From NCBI RefSeq assembly GCF_900101885.1, contig NZ_FNAN01000013.1:186001-250000 (forward strand): 64,000 bases of DNA. The letters are read 5' to 3'. The notes under the pieces are model-generated. The model saw only the letters and a program-made list of their open reading frames with translations. It was not told the origin of the DNA and made no database searches. Below are positions 1 to 8,771 of the stretch, piece by piece; positions within the stretch are counted from its first letter, which is position 1; each line of letters starts with the position of its first letter. Made by a program: the position numbers and the translations under genes. This DNA is from Dyadobacter soli (lineage in GTDB: Bacteria > Bacteroidota > Bacteroidia > Cytophagales > Spirosomataceae).

Positions 1-1019
1 TATTTATCCAGCCTGAGAATGTTTTTCGTAGACAACGATTTGACCACCGCTGTCGCGATATCCAGCGGGGCGGCCTGCGAAATCACATCGTCGATCTTCT
101 GCGGTCGCTTGGTGCCTTCGTCGCTCACAAAACAGTAAAGTACGTCCCGCACCGTGTTGTAATTCACAGAAGGATGCACGGCCGACACTTCCGAAATCGT
201 GTTGGCTATCCTTTCTTCCAGGAATTGTTTGAGCACATTCTGAATGTTGCCTACTTCTGCCAACAGGCTCATCGTGAATTTTTTACGCGAGCCTGGTGCC
301 TGGTGCCAGAGCCTGTCGAGGTAGATTTGCAGGTGTGGCAGCTCGATCAGGTTTTCATCGATTTTCAGGTTTTTTACGATCGCGTCGACAGTGTCGTCGT
401 CCGTCTCGATCTCGAAATGCTCACACGACTTTTTGATGACGTTCGTAATGTCTTTATCGGTCATTCGTTCGATGAGCACGCGCTTGTCGAAGATTTCCGG
501 CACAATGCCCTCGTACTTTTGCAGTTGGGCAATGTACCGCTCGCGCATGATGAAAATCACTTTGCTCGGGATGTCGTGCGCGTCGAGTATGCGCCGGAGA
601 TCGTTGAAAAACGCCTCCTGTTCCTCGGTACTTCCTAAAATGAATATTTCCTCGAACTGGTCGAAAATCAGGTAAATAGGTTTGAAAAAATCCAGGTAAA
701 GCGACCGGAGACAGTCGAGAATGTCGGAATCGAGCGGGAAATCCTGCTTGTTTTTGAGGTTGATTTCTTTCCGTAGCGAAATGTTGATATCGTCGTACCG
801 CCTTACGAATATTTCGAGCCAGTCGGTCTTTTCGAAACAGTTTGCAAGCCCGCATTTGATAATACTGGATTTCCCCGTCCCAAGCGGGCCGTTTACCAGC
901 ACGATGTTCGACTCGTGGATGTAGTTGTAAATGATCCTGATTTCGTCCTCTCTTTCGAAAAATGCGCTGCGTTCATTCTTCTCGAAAGAGTCGAGCAGTT
1001 TGAATGGTGAATTGGCCAT
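1..1019 (-). CDS. nSTAND-type P-loop NTPase, partial (C-terminus beyond window)
   Basis: The reading frame opens at the ATG at 1019 and runs off the left edge without a stop, so 339 residues are visible. The N-terminus (residues about 5-60) has the layout of novel STAND NTPases found next to CHAT proteins: a FKLLDSFEK opening, then Walker A GPLGTGKSS at 44-52. Walker B is YLIFDQFEE at 116-124, and an arginine sits in the sensor-like IFIMRERY near 159. STAND ATPases act as ligand-triggered switches; the sensor region usually lies C-terminal, here outside the window. The start is 6 bp after the stop of the CHAT gene, so the two are almost certainly co-transcribed. The role as switch for the CHAT protease is inference from family and context. 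Confidence 0.85.
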   Translation of the reverse strand, partial: MANSPFKLLDSFEKNERSAFFEREDEIRIIYNYIHESNIVLVNGPLGTGKSSIIKCGLANCFEKTDWLEIFVRRYDDINISLRKEINLKNKQDFPLDSDILDCLRSLYLDFFKPIYLIFDQFEEIFILGSTEEQEAFFNDLRRILDAHDIPSKVIFIMRERYIAQLQKYEGIVPEIFDKRVLIERMTDKDITNVIKKSCEHFEIETDDDTVDAIVKNLKIDENLIELPHLQIYLDRLWHQAPGSRKKFTMSLLAEVGNIQNVLKQFLEERIANTISEVSAVHPSVNYNTVRDVLYCFVSDEGTKRPQKIDDVISQAAPLDIATAVVKSLSTKNILRLDK

Positions 1020-1025
1020 GATCTG

Positions 1026-2858
1026 TCAGGATTTGAAATAGGAAATGAAAACTTCGACGCTCTCTAGAATCTCCGGACCGATGGTTTCGAGCTCTTCCTG
1101 CGATATTTTTAAATCGGTTTTTGTCCTTAGAAAATTAGGTAGAGCAGGGATTTGCAGACGGTCTTTCTTCTCATTGATATTCTTGATGAAATTGTATGTG
1201 CACGTGGTGTTGCTGGCGGACTTATCATAATTATAGAAGAAATAAATCTTGGAAAGCTTCTCGCTGATCAATGCATTCATATCGATCACAAACGGGTACA
1301 AATTGAATGCGGAAAGTTTTTTGTCCTCGATTTTATAGATCACCACCGAATTGGAATCCGTAAAGTTTTCAAAATCCTCCATCTTGTCGGTAAACCCTAC
1401 CAAAACGTAGTCAAGTTTGACCATTTTGTGCTGGAAAACAGCAGGTTGGTTTTTCTTTTTGTTGATATAAATATTCTTGATGGTCGCAAATTTATACCGC
1501 GCGCAAAAGCCCAGCTCCTTGAACATAATGCAAAGGTTAGCCTCGGTTTTCCGGCAATCCTGCTGGCATTCCCCCTCGTCGAGATCGTCCATCGCTGCGA
1601 TGTCGCGGTACTTGCTTTTAATGCCCGTGATATGCACATATGCGCCGAAAAACTCGCCGTCGCGCTCGTCCATCAGGTCGGCCAGGTGCGCCATTTCGTT
1701 GACGAACAGCGGCACGTCGTGGGCTTTGAGGTTGTCGTGGATCGCCCGGATGAGCGGAATGACGTCGTAGGCCTGCCTTTCCTGTTGCCCCAGCTTGAAG
1801 AAGCCGCTGATCCGCTCTTTCAAATGATCGTCCAGCACGGGGATTTTCTCCTGCACGAGCGCATCCCAAAGCTGCGAAAACATGATAAATAGCAGCAGAT
1901 CGGCCATGACGGTGTAGGTATTGATCAGAAAACGCAGCCGTTCGCTCGCCAGGGGCTCGTCTTCGGTAACCAGCAGCTTCCGCACCTGCTCGGCAATAGG
2001 CGAGGGCAGGCTGTTGATAATGGCGTTTTTAACCTCCCTGACGTCGAATTTTTTCGGGTCCCATTGTTCGCCATACTTCTTTTCAAGGTCTTCGAACATC
2101 GGCAGCTCGTCACTGAATGTCATCAGCACATTGTAAAGCGAGGCCAGAATGGCGTCTTCGGAAGTATTGAACTTCGAATCGATCTGGCTTTTGATATGCA
2201 GTTCATAAAAACTTTTGTCCGACAACCGGTGGCCGGCGGCGTCCTGATGGTTTTTGTGCAGGTAGAGTCCCCAAACCGGCCCGGTATTGGGTGCTTTGAT
2301 GAGCCGGGCAATGCCGCGGTCCTGGTGTTCGCTTGTATTTAAAGTCGCGTTGTTTTTGGCGGTAACCACCTCGGTAGCAAGCCTGAATGCCTCGTCGATG
2401 GAATGCCCGCTGGCGAGTTTCTGGTAAAAATCTTCGGCAAAGCGGGTGGCGGTGTCGTCGCCGATCTCGACGCTTGTGGCAATTACCGCGCGGACACCGG
2501 CGTCGAGCAGCTGGTCTACCTGTTCCTGGGTGGAGCAGCCATTGAGAAAAACGAGTTGCAGGTTCTTTTGCAACCGTATCGATTCGAGCAGGCCGGCGCC
2601 GTAGACCGTCGCGTCCTCCATCAGCAGCTGGCTGCCGTTGGCATGGCCCGCATAGTGGATAATCTCTACCTGGGGCTGGTACAAAAGCAGGCGGTCGCGC
2701 AGTTTCTTGATCGTCCGCGAGTCGGTATCTAGCAAAAGGTGGCCCTTTCCCTGTCTCTCGCGCAATGCGTCCGAAATGGCTTCTTTTTCCTTTTCGAGTT
2801 GTGAAAGGTAGGCGTCGCCGGAATTTGAAAACGCGCAGAGTACTACGGGAGGTCGCAT
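1026..2858 (-). CDS. CHAT domain protein (caspase-like protease), putative conflict-system effector
   Basis: This 610-residue protein carries an N-terminal CHAT (caspase HetF-associated with TPR) domain in residues about 1-180. The presumed catalytic dyad is visible: His72 in IHYAGHANG and Cys108 in FLNGCSTQ, followed by GVRAVIATS, the usual CHAT core pattern. Residues about 200-610 match no domain I recognise; they are mostly helical-looking to about 400, then hold several cysteines (a CQQDC motif among them). CHAT proteases are proteolytic effectors in bacterial conflict systems, often switched by a STAND ATPase, and such an ATPase follows 6 bp downstream. A good Bacteroidota promoter lies just upstream. 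The protease target and trigger cannot be read from the sequence. Confidence 0.88.
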   Translation of the reverse strand: MRPPVVLCAFSNSGDAYLSQLEKEKEAISDALRERQGKGHLLLDTDSRTIKKLRDRLLLYQPQVEIIHYAGHANGSQLLMEDATVYGAGLLESIRLQKNLQLVFLNGCSTQEQVDQLLDAGVRAVIATSVEIGDDTATRFAEDFYQKLASGHSIDEAFRLATEVVTAKNNATLNTSEHQDRGIARLIKAPNTGPVWGLYLHKNHQDAAGHRLSDKSFYELHIKSQIDSKFNTSEDAILASLYNVLMTFSDELPMFEDLEKKYGEQWDPKKFDVREVKNAIINSLPSPIAEQVRKLLVTEDEPLASERLRFLINTYTVMADLLLFIMFSQLWDALVQEKIPVLDDHLKERISGFFKLGQQERQAYDVIPLIRAIHDNLKAHDVPLFVNEMAHLADLMDERDGEFFGAYVHITGIKSKYRDIAAMDDLDEGECQQDCRKTEANLCIMFKELGFCARYKFATIKNIYINKKKNQPAVFQHKMVKLDYVLVGFTDKMEDFENFTDSNSVVIYKIEDKKLSAFNLYPFVIDMNALISEKLSKIYFFYNYDKSASNTTCTYNFIKNINEKKDRLQIPALPNFLRTKTDLKISQEELETIGPEILESVEVFISYFKS

Positions 2859-2889
2859 TGCTAGGGAAGGATTTAGGCTTATCAGGGTA

Positions 2890-2919
2890 CAAAACTATAA
2901 AGTATATCAGAATACCAAA
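2890..2919 (-). promoter_or_regulatory. Bacteroidota-type promoter of the CHAT-nSTAND operon
   Basis: On the minus strand a TTTG (2919-2916) is followed after 18 nt by TAGTTTTG (2897-2890), which fits the TAnnTTTG -7 element. A start near 2884 would give a leader of about 25 nt before the ATG at 2858, with a CCTAAATCC stretch inside it. Confidence 0.55.
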
Positions 2920-3017
2920 GTAGTTCTACTTTTTCTGGAAAATGTTATTTAGCGGCTTGCATTTAATGGAGCGGCAATATGCTATCTTGCTTTCGAAAAT
3001 GTGCCCCTGGCCCTTCT

Positions 3018-3707
3018 ATGCGAATTACCAAATCTATCAATCGGCTGGATGCCCATCATAAGCTGGGTATCGCAGTACTTTTCGGCTCGCTGGCTGTCAT
3101 TGCGGCTGATTCCAGCGCCGGAAAGCCCGTTAACTGGATGATCGGCTGGCTCGTATACAGCGCCGTGCATCTGGGATTGGCCTGGGTAACGATATTGAGT
3201 TCGCATCCTTCGGAAGTGCGGAAAGAGGTGGACGGCCAGGATTCGAGCAGGATACTGATCTATATTTTTGTGATCGTCGCCTCGTTTGTGAGCCTTTTTG
3301 CGATCCTTTTCCTGCTCCGCGACGCCGGAAAGGCTTCCTGGCCCGACCTGATCATGCATTTGATTCTCTCATTTTCCTGCATTATCAGCGCCTGGACTCT
3401 CGTGCATACTGTATTTACCCTGCGGTACGCACACCTGTACTACCGGCACACGGAGCACGGTAGCAATGCCGGCAAACAGCAAAAGCGCGGGCTGCAATTC
3501 CCCGACGACGCCGAGCCGGATTTTCTCGATTTTACCTATTTTTCTTTTGTGATCGGAATGACATTCCAGGTGTCGGACGTCACTATCACTTCCCGCGAGC
3601 TCAGGCGGCTCGCGCTCGTCCACGCGCTGCTGTCTTTTGCATTCAATACATTGCTGGTCGCGCTGACAATCAATGTCGTATCCGGGCTGATACAAAGCAA
3701 ATCCTGA
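3018..3707 (+). CDS. DUF1345 family integral membrane protein
   Basis: The protein resembles the DUF1345 family of small inner-membrane proteins of unknown function. Hydrophobic segments occur at roughly 17-33, 40-60, 82-104, 115-135, 180-195 and 205-225 counted from the ATG at 3018. The conserved C-terminal part includes a DFTYFSFVIGMTFQVSD stretch typical of the family, followed by a last helix. An upstream in-frame ATG at 2979 would add 13 residues (CFRKCAPGP and so on) that look unlike the family N-terminus, so 3018 is preferred. It is divergent from the CHAT operon with about 160 bp between; no functional link is evident. Confidence 0.8.
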   Translation: MRITKSINRLDAHHKLGIAVLFGSLAVIAADSSAGKPVNWMIGWLVYSAVHLGLAWVTILSSHPSEVRKEVDGQDSSRILIYIFVIVASFVSLFAILFLLRDAGKASWPDLIMHLILSFSCIISAWTLVHTVFTLRYAHLYYRHTEHGSNAGKQQKRGLQFPDDAEPDFLDFTYFSFVIGMTFQVSDVTITSRELRRLALVHALLSFAFNTLLVALTINVVSGLIQSKS

Positions 3708-3811
3708 GTGCGGCGTTGAACGCAATGCTACTAGCGAGCGTGGTATCAATTATTTTCACATCATGCCGGAACTCATGGCCATATAATAGTTTGCAAAATG
3801 CACCGCGGTGA

Positions 3812-4252
3812 TCAGCATGAGGTCTTTTTAGGTAAAGATTCAAAGCTATCGGCGGTGGCGATCTGGTATTCGTAACTCATCAAACTCCATTTCAGATGCG
3901 GTTTCATGACCAGTAGTTCGGTACCTTCCTGGTCTACCATTAAAAATGATTCTTTGAACAGGCCCTTGTGTTTAAAAATATAACCTTTATCGACGTAATT
4001 GAAATGCGTTTGGATCACAATCTCGCCGTTCCAGTTCATGCTGAATTGTAACAATACTTTATCGCCTTCCGTCACTTCGACCGTCGTTCCCCAAAATCCT
4101 TTCGGCTCAATCTGATAACCGGAGTTATTTCCAATTTCCGCGAGCGCGGAAAATTTGAACCAGCTTTTGTAGGAGAGCTTTGCAATGGACTCGTTTCCTT
4201 TTGTTAAATCAAAGGTTAAAGAACTGTTGGATTTTGCCTGATATTCTGCCAT
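3812..4252 (-). CDS. Hypothetical protein, LURP-one/tubby-like beta-rich
   Basis: A 146-residue protein without a signal peptide, counted from the MAEYQAKSN start; an upstream in-frame ATG at 4279 would add nine residues. The chain is rich in short beta strands (LTFDLTKGNESIAKLSYKSW, GFWGTTVEV, GEIVIQTHFN), a pattern resembling tubby C-terminal or LURP-one-like barrels, but I cannot assign a family with certainty. It sits 50 bp upstream of no obvious partner: the permease that follows on the same strand belongs to a common paralogous family and starts far upstream. Function unknown. Confidence 0.7.
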   Translation of the reverse strand: MAEYQAKSNSSLTFDLTKGNESIAKLSYKSWFKFSALAEIGNNSGYQIEPKGFWGTTVEVTEGDKVLLQFSMNWNGEIVIQTHFNYVDKGYIFKHKGLFKESFLMVDQEGTELLVMKPHLKWSLMSYEYQIATADSFESLPKKTSC

Positions 4253-4303
4253 AACCGTTTGTTTTTTAATGCTGTGCATTCACAAGGTCGTAAAAGTTTT
4301 TGG

Positions 4304-6760
4304 TCAATCACTCCTTAAATTTTCCAGCGGGTTGGTCAGTGATGCTTTGATGGACTGGTAGCTCACCGTGAGCAGGGCTATCAACGCGGCAAGCACAGTT
4401 GCGGCCGCGAACATCCACCATTCCGGATCGATATGGTAGGCATATTCTTGCAGCCATTGGTGTACAGCCCACCAGGCAATCGGGAATGCAATCAGGTTGG
4501 CGACAAGAACGAGCAGCAGGAAATCTCTCGAAAGCAATGCGGCCAGGCCGAATGTGCCCGCACCCAGTATCTTCCGAATGCCTATTTCCTTCACGCGCTG
4601 CTCGACGGAGTAGGTAGCGAGGCCGAAAAGCCCCAGGCAAGCGATGAATATGGCTGAAAGGGCGGTCCAGGTCATGAGACTTTGCCTGCGGTTGTCTTCG
4701 AGGTAGAACCGGGCGAGCTGGTCGTCCAGGAAATGGTATTCGAAGGGATCGTCGGCATCTGCCCGCACCATGGCCGCCTTCATTTTTTCGAGGGTTGCCG
4801 GGACGTTGGCGGGTTGAATTTTGGCCGTGTAGTAGTCGATACCGTGAATCGGATTGCGGTTATAGCCGAGCACCAGCGGCGCAATTTTGTCGCGCAACGA
4901 CTGAAAATGGAAGTCTTTCACAATGCCGACGACCCTGGCTTTGAATGGGGCGCCGTCTTTGTTGACGGGCTGGAAGTCGCCACCGTTCGACGATACCATC
5001 GGGATTTCGACATATTGCCCGGTGGCATCGGAAATGCCGAGGAGGTTTGCCGCTGTTTCATTCAGCAGGACCGAGGTGGAATCGGACGGGTTGATGAAAT
5101 TCCTCCCTCTCGCTAATTGTACCCCGAAAGTGCCCAGGAAATCTTTGTCGGCCCCAAAGAAATAGGCCATACCCGGTTCGGTACGATTGCTTTCCGTATT
5201 GATTTTCACCCGCCGGTATGTCTTCCATTCACCTGGCACGCGCGAGGTCACGGATACGCTTCTGACGGAAGGAATGGCCGCCATTTCCGCTTTGATAGCT
5301 TCGAAACCTGACCTGGCCTTGCCCGTGTTCACATCCACCACCACCAGCAGATCCTTGCTGAATCCCAGGTTGGTGTTGTTCAGGAACTTCACCTGCCGGT
5401 AAAGTACGATGGTGCCGATGATGAGCACGATGGAAACCGTAAACTGAAATACAACCAGTCCTTTCCGAAAACCCGCGCTAGCGTTCTGATTGATTTTCAG
5501 GCCTTTTAGGGGCATTACCGGCTTGAAGCCGGATAGGAGCAGGGCGGGATAGCTGCCGGAGACGAGGCCGATCAGGGCGGTAGCGCCTGCGGCCATGAGC
5601 CAGATCCGGTAGTTGGTTTGGAGATTGAGCGAGAGCTGCTTGCCGACGAATTCGTTGTAATAAGGCAGCAGTAAATTGATCAGGCCCAGGGCGAGCAGAA
5701 AGGAAAGTGTTGTGACAAGAATGGCCTCGAACAGGAACTGGTACACCAGATTTTTCCTGACCGCCCCAATCGATTTGCGCACACCAATTTCCTTGGCCCG
5801 GTTGGAAGCCCTGGCCGTGGAAAGGTTCATGTAATTGATGCCGGCGATGAAGAGGACAAAAAGCGATACGAACGAGAATACTTTGATATACACCGGATTG
5901 CCTTGTACCATGGCGTCTACATTGGTATTGCGTGCTCCGTCGGTGATTTCGGCGGAATGCAGGTGCAGATCGGGAAGTGCCTGCAAGCTGAAATGCAGGC
6001 TCGTGCCCTTTTCCGGTTGATAATTGGAAAGTACCAGTCGGGTCATTTTCTGCGCGACGGCTTCCGGTTTGGCATCGGCCCGCAGCAATGCGTAAACAGC
6101 GACGTTGTTGGACGACCAGTCGCTGGCTATGAACTGTTTATAACCTTCCGCATTCGGTTCGGAGATGAGGCTGTTGAAGTCGAAGCTGGAATTGCGGGGG
6201 TGGTTTTTCAGCACGCCGGTGATTTTGGAAGGAGTGTCCAAATGGCCCCATTGCAGTTTTTTACCAAGCACGTCCACGCTTCCAAACAGCCTCATAGCCA
6301 GTTCTTCATTGATCACGATCGAGTTAGGCTCTTTCAGCGCGGTGATTTTGTCCCCGGAGAGCAACGGAAAGTCGAAAACGCGGAGGAAATTTTCATCCAC
6401 CACGGAAATGTTTTCCTGGAAGTTTACCGGATTTTCGGGGTTGATCAGGTTGGCCCGGCCGATACGGTCTATACGTGCCGTATTCTCCACTTCGGGTATA
6501 TGGCGTTTCGAGCCTTCCGCCAATTGATAACTGGCAGCGCCGATCGTCGTCGCTTCACCATTTACATTTTTATGCTCTACCACACGGAAAATCCGGTCGG
6601 CATTTGAATGCTGCCGGTCGAAAGTAAGTTCGTCGAACACGTACAGGCCGATGAGCAGAAAGCAGGTAAGGCCGAATGCCAGCCCGGCGATATTCAATGC
6701 AGCGTAAAGCTTGTTGCGGACGAGCGTCCGCATCGCTATTGTGAAGTAATTTCGGATCAT
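4304..6760 (-). CDS. FtsX/MacB-type ABC transporter permease (orphan)
   Basis: This 818-residue protein begins with MIRNYFTIAMRTLVRNK, the typical start of Bacteroidota MacB-like permeases with eight expected membrane helices. It shows TM1 at about 20-42, a periplasmic MacB_PCD region, a first FtsX helix cluster at about 290-430 containing NYMNLSTARASNRAKEIG, a second periplasmic region, and a final FtsX cluster at about 690-800 containing RVKEIGIRKILGAG. No ATPase subunit is encoded nearby, which is normal for this expanded family; partner ATPases are usually encoded elsewhere. Such proteins are mechanotransmission permeases for efflux, lipoprotein or peptide export, and the substrate here is unknown. 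Three paralogues are in this window. Confidence 0.93.
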   Translation of the reverse strand: MIRNYFTIAMRTLVRNKLYAALNIAGLAFGLTCFLLIGLYVFDELTFDRQHSNADRIFRVVEHKNVNGEATTIGAASYQLAEGSKRHIPEVENTARIDRIGRANLINPENPVNFQENISVVDENFLRVFDFPLLSGDKITALKEPNSIVINEELAMRLFGSVDVLGKKLQWGHLDTPSKITGVLKNHPRNSSFDFNSLISEPNAEGYKQFIASDWSSNNVAVYALLRADAKPEAVAQKMTRLVLSNYQPEKGTSLHFSLQALPDLHLHSAEITDGARNTNVDAMVQGNPVYIKVFSFVSLFVLFIAGINYMNLSTARASNRAKEIGVRKSIGAVRKNLVYQFLFEAILVTTLSFLLALGLINLLLPYYNEFVGKQLSLNLQTNYRIWLMAAGATALIGLVSGSYPALLLSGFKPVMPLKGLKINQNASAGFRKGLVVFQFTVSIVLIIGTIVLYRQVKFLNNTNLGFSKDLLVVVDVNTGKARSGFEAIKAEMAAIPSVRSVSVTSRVPGEWKTYRRVKINTESNRTEPGMAYFFGADKDFLGTFGVQLARGRNFINPSDSTSVLLNETAANLLGISDATGQYVEIPMVSSNGGDFQPVNKDGAPFKARVVGIVKDFHFQSLRDKIAPLVLGYNRNPIHGIDYYTAKIQPANVPATLEKMKAAMVRADADDPFEYHFLDDQLARFYLEDNRRQSLMTWTALSAIFIACLGLFGLATYSVEQRVKEIGIRKILGAGTFGLAALLSRDFLLLVLVANLIAFPIAWWAVHQWLQEYAYHIDPEWWMFAAATVLAALIALLTVSYQSIKASLTNPLENLRSD

Positions 6761-6899
6761 AGCACATCGATTAAAGTAATGGGTGTCAATCCTTTTTCAG
6801 ATCAAATCCATACCAAATCGAATGTGCGCACCGGGGGGAGAATTCTGCGCGGAGGCTGTCCGTTATCGAACATTGCATGTTCCCTAATGGACATTCGGA

Positions 6900-6937
6900 A
6901 GGCAAATACCGGCGCGTATTTCTGCCGGTATTTGCCT
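6900..6937 (-). terminator. Hairpin terminator after the dipeptidase gene
   Basis: A perfect 14-bp stem (AGGCAAATACCGGC at 6900-6913 and its complement at 6924-6937) with a 10-nt loop starts 7 nt past the minus-strand stop at 6944. There is no clear U-run after it, so efficiency is uncertain. Confidence 0.5.
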
Positions 6938-6943
6938 GTCCTG

Positions 6944-8212
6944 TCATTTCCCTTCCGTGACTTTCCTGATCACCCGCAGCCAGTTGAGGCCAAGGATCTT
7001 TTTGATCCGCTGGTCGCTGTAACCGAGTTTTTGCATGGCGATGGTAATCTGAGGGTAGTCGCTGATATCCTTGATTTCGCGCGGCAATTCGGGGCCGCCA
7101 TCGAGGTCGCTGCCTAATGCAATATGGTCTTCGCCGACCAGGTTTACACCATAATCGATCACTTTGGCAAGCTGGTCCACATGCATCCAGTATTCGTCGG
7201 GAATGGTACCATTGAATGTAAATGGCAACTCGCGTGCGAACTCTTTGTCCACATCCTCGATGGTTTGTGTGGTAACCTGAGTGGCAAGGATACGCGGCGT
7301 TTTGGGTTGCGGGTTCGGCTGTACCTTCACGGGGTTGTTCGCCCGCTGCCACGCCCAGTATTTGGGATTATTGAAGAGGCTGCCGAAATGCACGCCGATC
7401 ACGCCGCCTTTCGCGGCAATGGCCTTCGCTGCTTCGTCCGAAATACAGCGGGGATGGTCTACGATTTTGTAAAAACCGCCGTGACTGTAAATCACCGGGT
7501 GACGGCTCGCCGCTACCGATTGAAGAATGGCGTCGTTGGACGCGTGCGCGACGTTGATCACCATCCCGAGGTCGTTCATTTCTTTGATCACCGCCTTCCC
7601 GTGCTCGTTGATGCCGCCCCAGGTGTACACATCGTTGCAGGCATCGATAAATGCATTGGTGGTGCTGTGGGCGGTGAGCTGCATGGCGCGCAGGCCGAGT
7701 TTATAAAGCGCACGGAGCAAGTCAAGGTCGCCGTAAAGGTCATAACCGCCTTCCAGATCGAGGAATGCGGCCATTTTTCCTTTTTTGTTAATGCGTTCGA
7801 TGTCGGAAGCGTTGAGTGCCAGCTCGATCATCGAACTGTTCTTTTTGATCTGGTCCAATGCCAGGTTCACGACGCGGAAAGTATTCTTCGTCTCGAACCT
7901 TCCCGGATAGTAATTTTCAGGGGTGTAAACTGAAAAAAACATCGCATCCAGACCGCCTTCCTTTGCCCGCGGCAAATCGACCGTGCCATCGGGATAGCGC
8001 TGCCCGATATCGCTTTTCAGCACCGCCTCGCGGCTCATCACATGCGTATGCCCGTCCATCACGAACGCATTGCGATGCAAGTCCGGCATAGGCTGCGGCC
8101 CCGAAGCAAGGGTATGGCCGCTCGCAGGAGCGAACAGCATTGATTTCAATGGAAGAACACTACCGGCAGCCGGTAAAAATGTAATGGATTTAAGAATGTC
8201 TCTGCGTTTCAT
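6944..8212 (-). CDS. Membrane dipeptidase, peptidase family M19, exported
   Basis: The 422-residue protein has an N-terminal signal with a twin-arginine-like start (MKRRDILKSITFLPAAG). The body is a TIM-barrel amidohydrolase of family M19, zinc dipeptidases that cleave dipeptides including D-residue ones. Metal-ligand motifs are recognisable: VMDGHTHV (His55, His57), FLDLEGG (bridging Glu), NVAHAS, IYSHGG and LGSDLDGG. In the best-known members the first motif is His-x-Asp; here it is His-Thr-His, so the second ligand differs. The protein probably works in the periplasm. Its ATG lies 9 bp from an octamer repeat tract that fills the upstream gap, and a hairpin follows the stop. Confidence 0.9.
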   Translation of the reverse strand: MKRRDILKSITFLPAAGSVLPLKSMLFAPASGHTLASGPQPMPDLHRNAFVMDGHTHVMSREAVLKSDIGQRYPDGTVDLPRAKEGGLDAMFFSVYTPENYYPGRFETKNTFRVVNLALDQIKKNSSMIELALNASDIERINKKGKMAAFLDLEGGYDLYGDLDLLRALYKLGLRAMQLTAHSTTNAFIDACNDVYTWGGINEHGKAVIKEMNDLGMVINVAHASNDAILQSVAASRHPVIYSHGGFYKIVDHPRCISDEAAKAIAAKGGVIGVHFGSLFNNPKYWAWQRANNPVKVQPNPQPKTPRILATQVTTQTIEDVDKEFARELPFTFNGTIPDEYWMHVDQLAKVIDYGVNLVGEDHIALGSDLDGGPELPREIKDISDYPQITIAMQKLGYSDQRIKKILGLNWLRVIRKVTEGK

Positions 8213-8771
8213 GAAGATTTAATGAGTGAATGAGTGAATGTGTGGATGAGTGAATGAGTGAATGTGTGAATGATTGAATGAGTGACCGGGTCGCCTGAGC
8301 GATGATCCGCCGTGGAACGGGTAATGACCGAATGTGGGGATCTGAATGGGCAAATTTTGACCGGGTCGCCGGAGCGATGATGGAATTTTGGCGTCCGTGG
8401 TTTAGTAGCCAATCGCGTAGCGATGTAATATTGGTAGCAATCAGTCGATTACGTGCGTCGAAAAACCCGTCAGGGATGTAACAGCGTATTATCAGCGATA
8501 CCGAACGCCCGGTTGTTGCATGCCCAGAGGCATTTTCGATGCTGCGTTTGATATAATCTGCTACCAATTTTACATGCCTGACGGCATTTTAGTCTTAAAA
8601 TGGATTTTCTCCCAGCAATTCATCATTCTCGTTATTGATCGACTTGCTGATCGCTACGGCGACCCGGTCATTCAATCATTCCCCGTTCCACGGCGGATCA
8701 TCGCTCCGGCGACCCGGTCACTCATTCACACATTCACACATTCACTCATTCAAAATTCAATCATTCAAAAC
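8213..8771. repeat. Composite nested inverted repeat (REP-like) filling the intergenic gap
   Basis: The 559 bp between two minus-strand genes holds no credible gene. An outer inverted repeat of about 65 bp pairs 8257-8321 with 8680-8745 with few mismatches; its core reads ACCGGGTCGCC then GATGATCCGCCGTGG. Shorter second copies of the core lie at 8358-8382 and, inverted, at 8649-8670. Inside is another palindromic block bounded by ATTGGTAGCA (8430-8439) and TGCTACCAAT (8559-8568), with small palindromes such as GCCCAGAGGC and GCCTGACGGC. The short open frames across it are repeat artefacts. This looks like a mobile, non-coding REP/MITE-type element, possibly moved by a transposase encoded elsewhere. 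Confidence 0.8.
8221..8284 (+). repeat. Octamer tandem repeat, eight units of AATGAGTG type
   Basis: Eight contiguous 8-bp units (AATGAGTG, with AATGTGTG, GATGAGTG and AATGATTG variants) run from 8221 to 8284, starting 9 bp upstream of the dipeptidase ATG. Four inverted units (CACTCATT/CACACATT) lie at 8719-8750, and two related units occur again near 23935. Confidence 0.9.

Noticed and set aside
174..924. Short plus- and minus-strand frames opposite the nSTAND gene
   Set aside because: Shadows of the open minus-strand frame, which carries Walker motifs.
8190..8567. Open frames of 60-145 residues across the repeat region
   Set aside because: They consist of translated repeat units and have no domain; the region is a palindromic non-coding element.
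8719..8750. Possible CRISPR-like array
   Set aside because: Units are 8 bp without spacers, so it is a simple tandem repeat; no cas gene is present.
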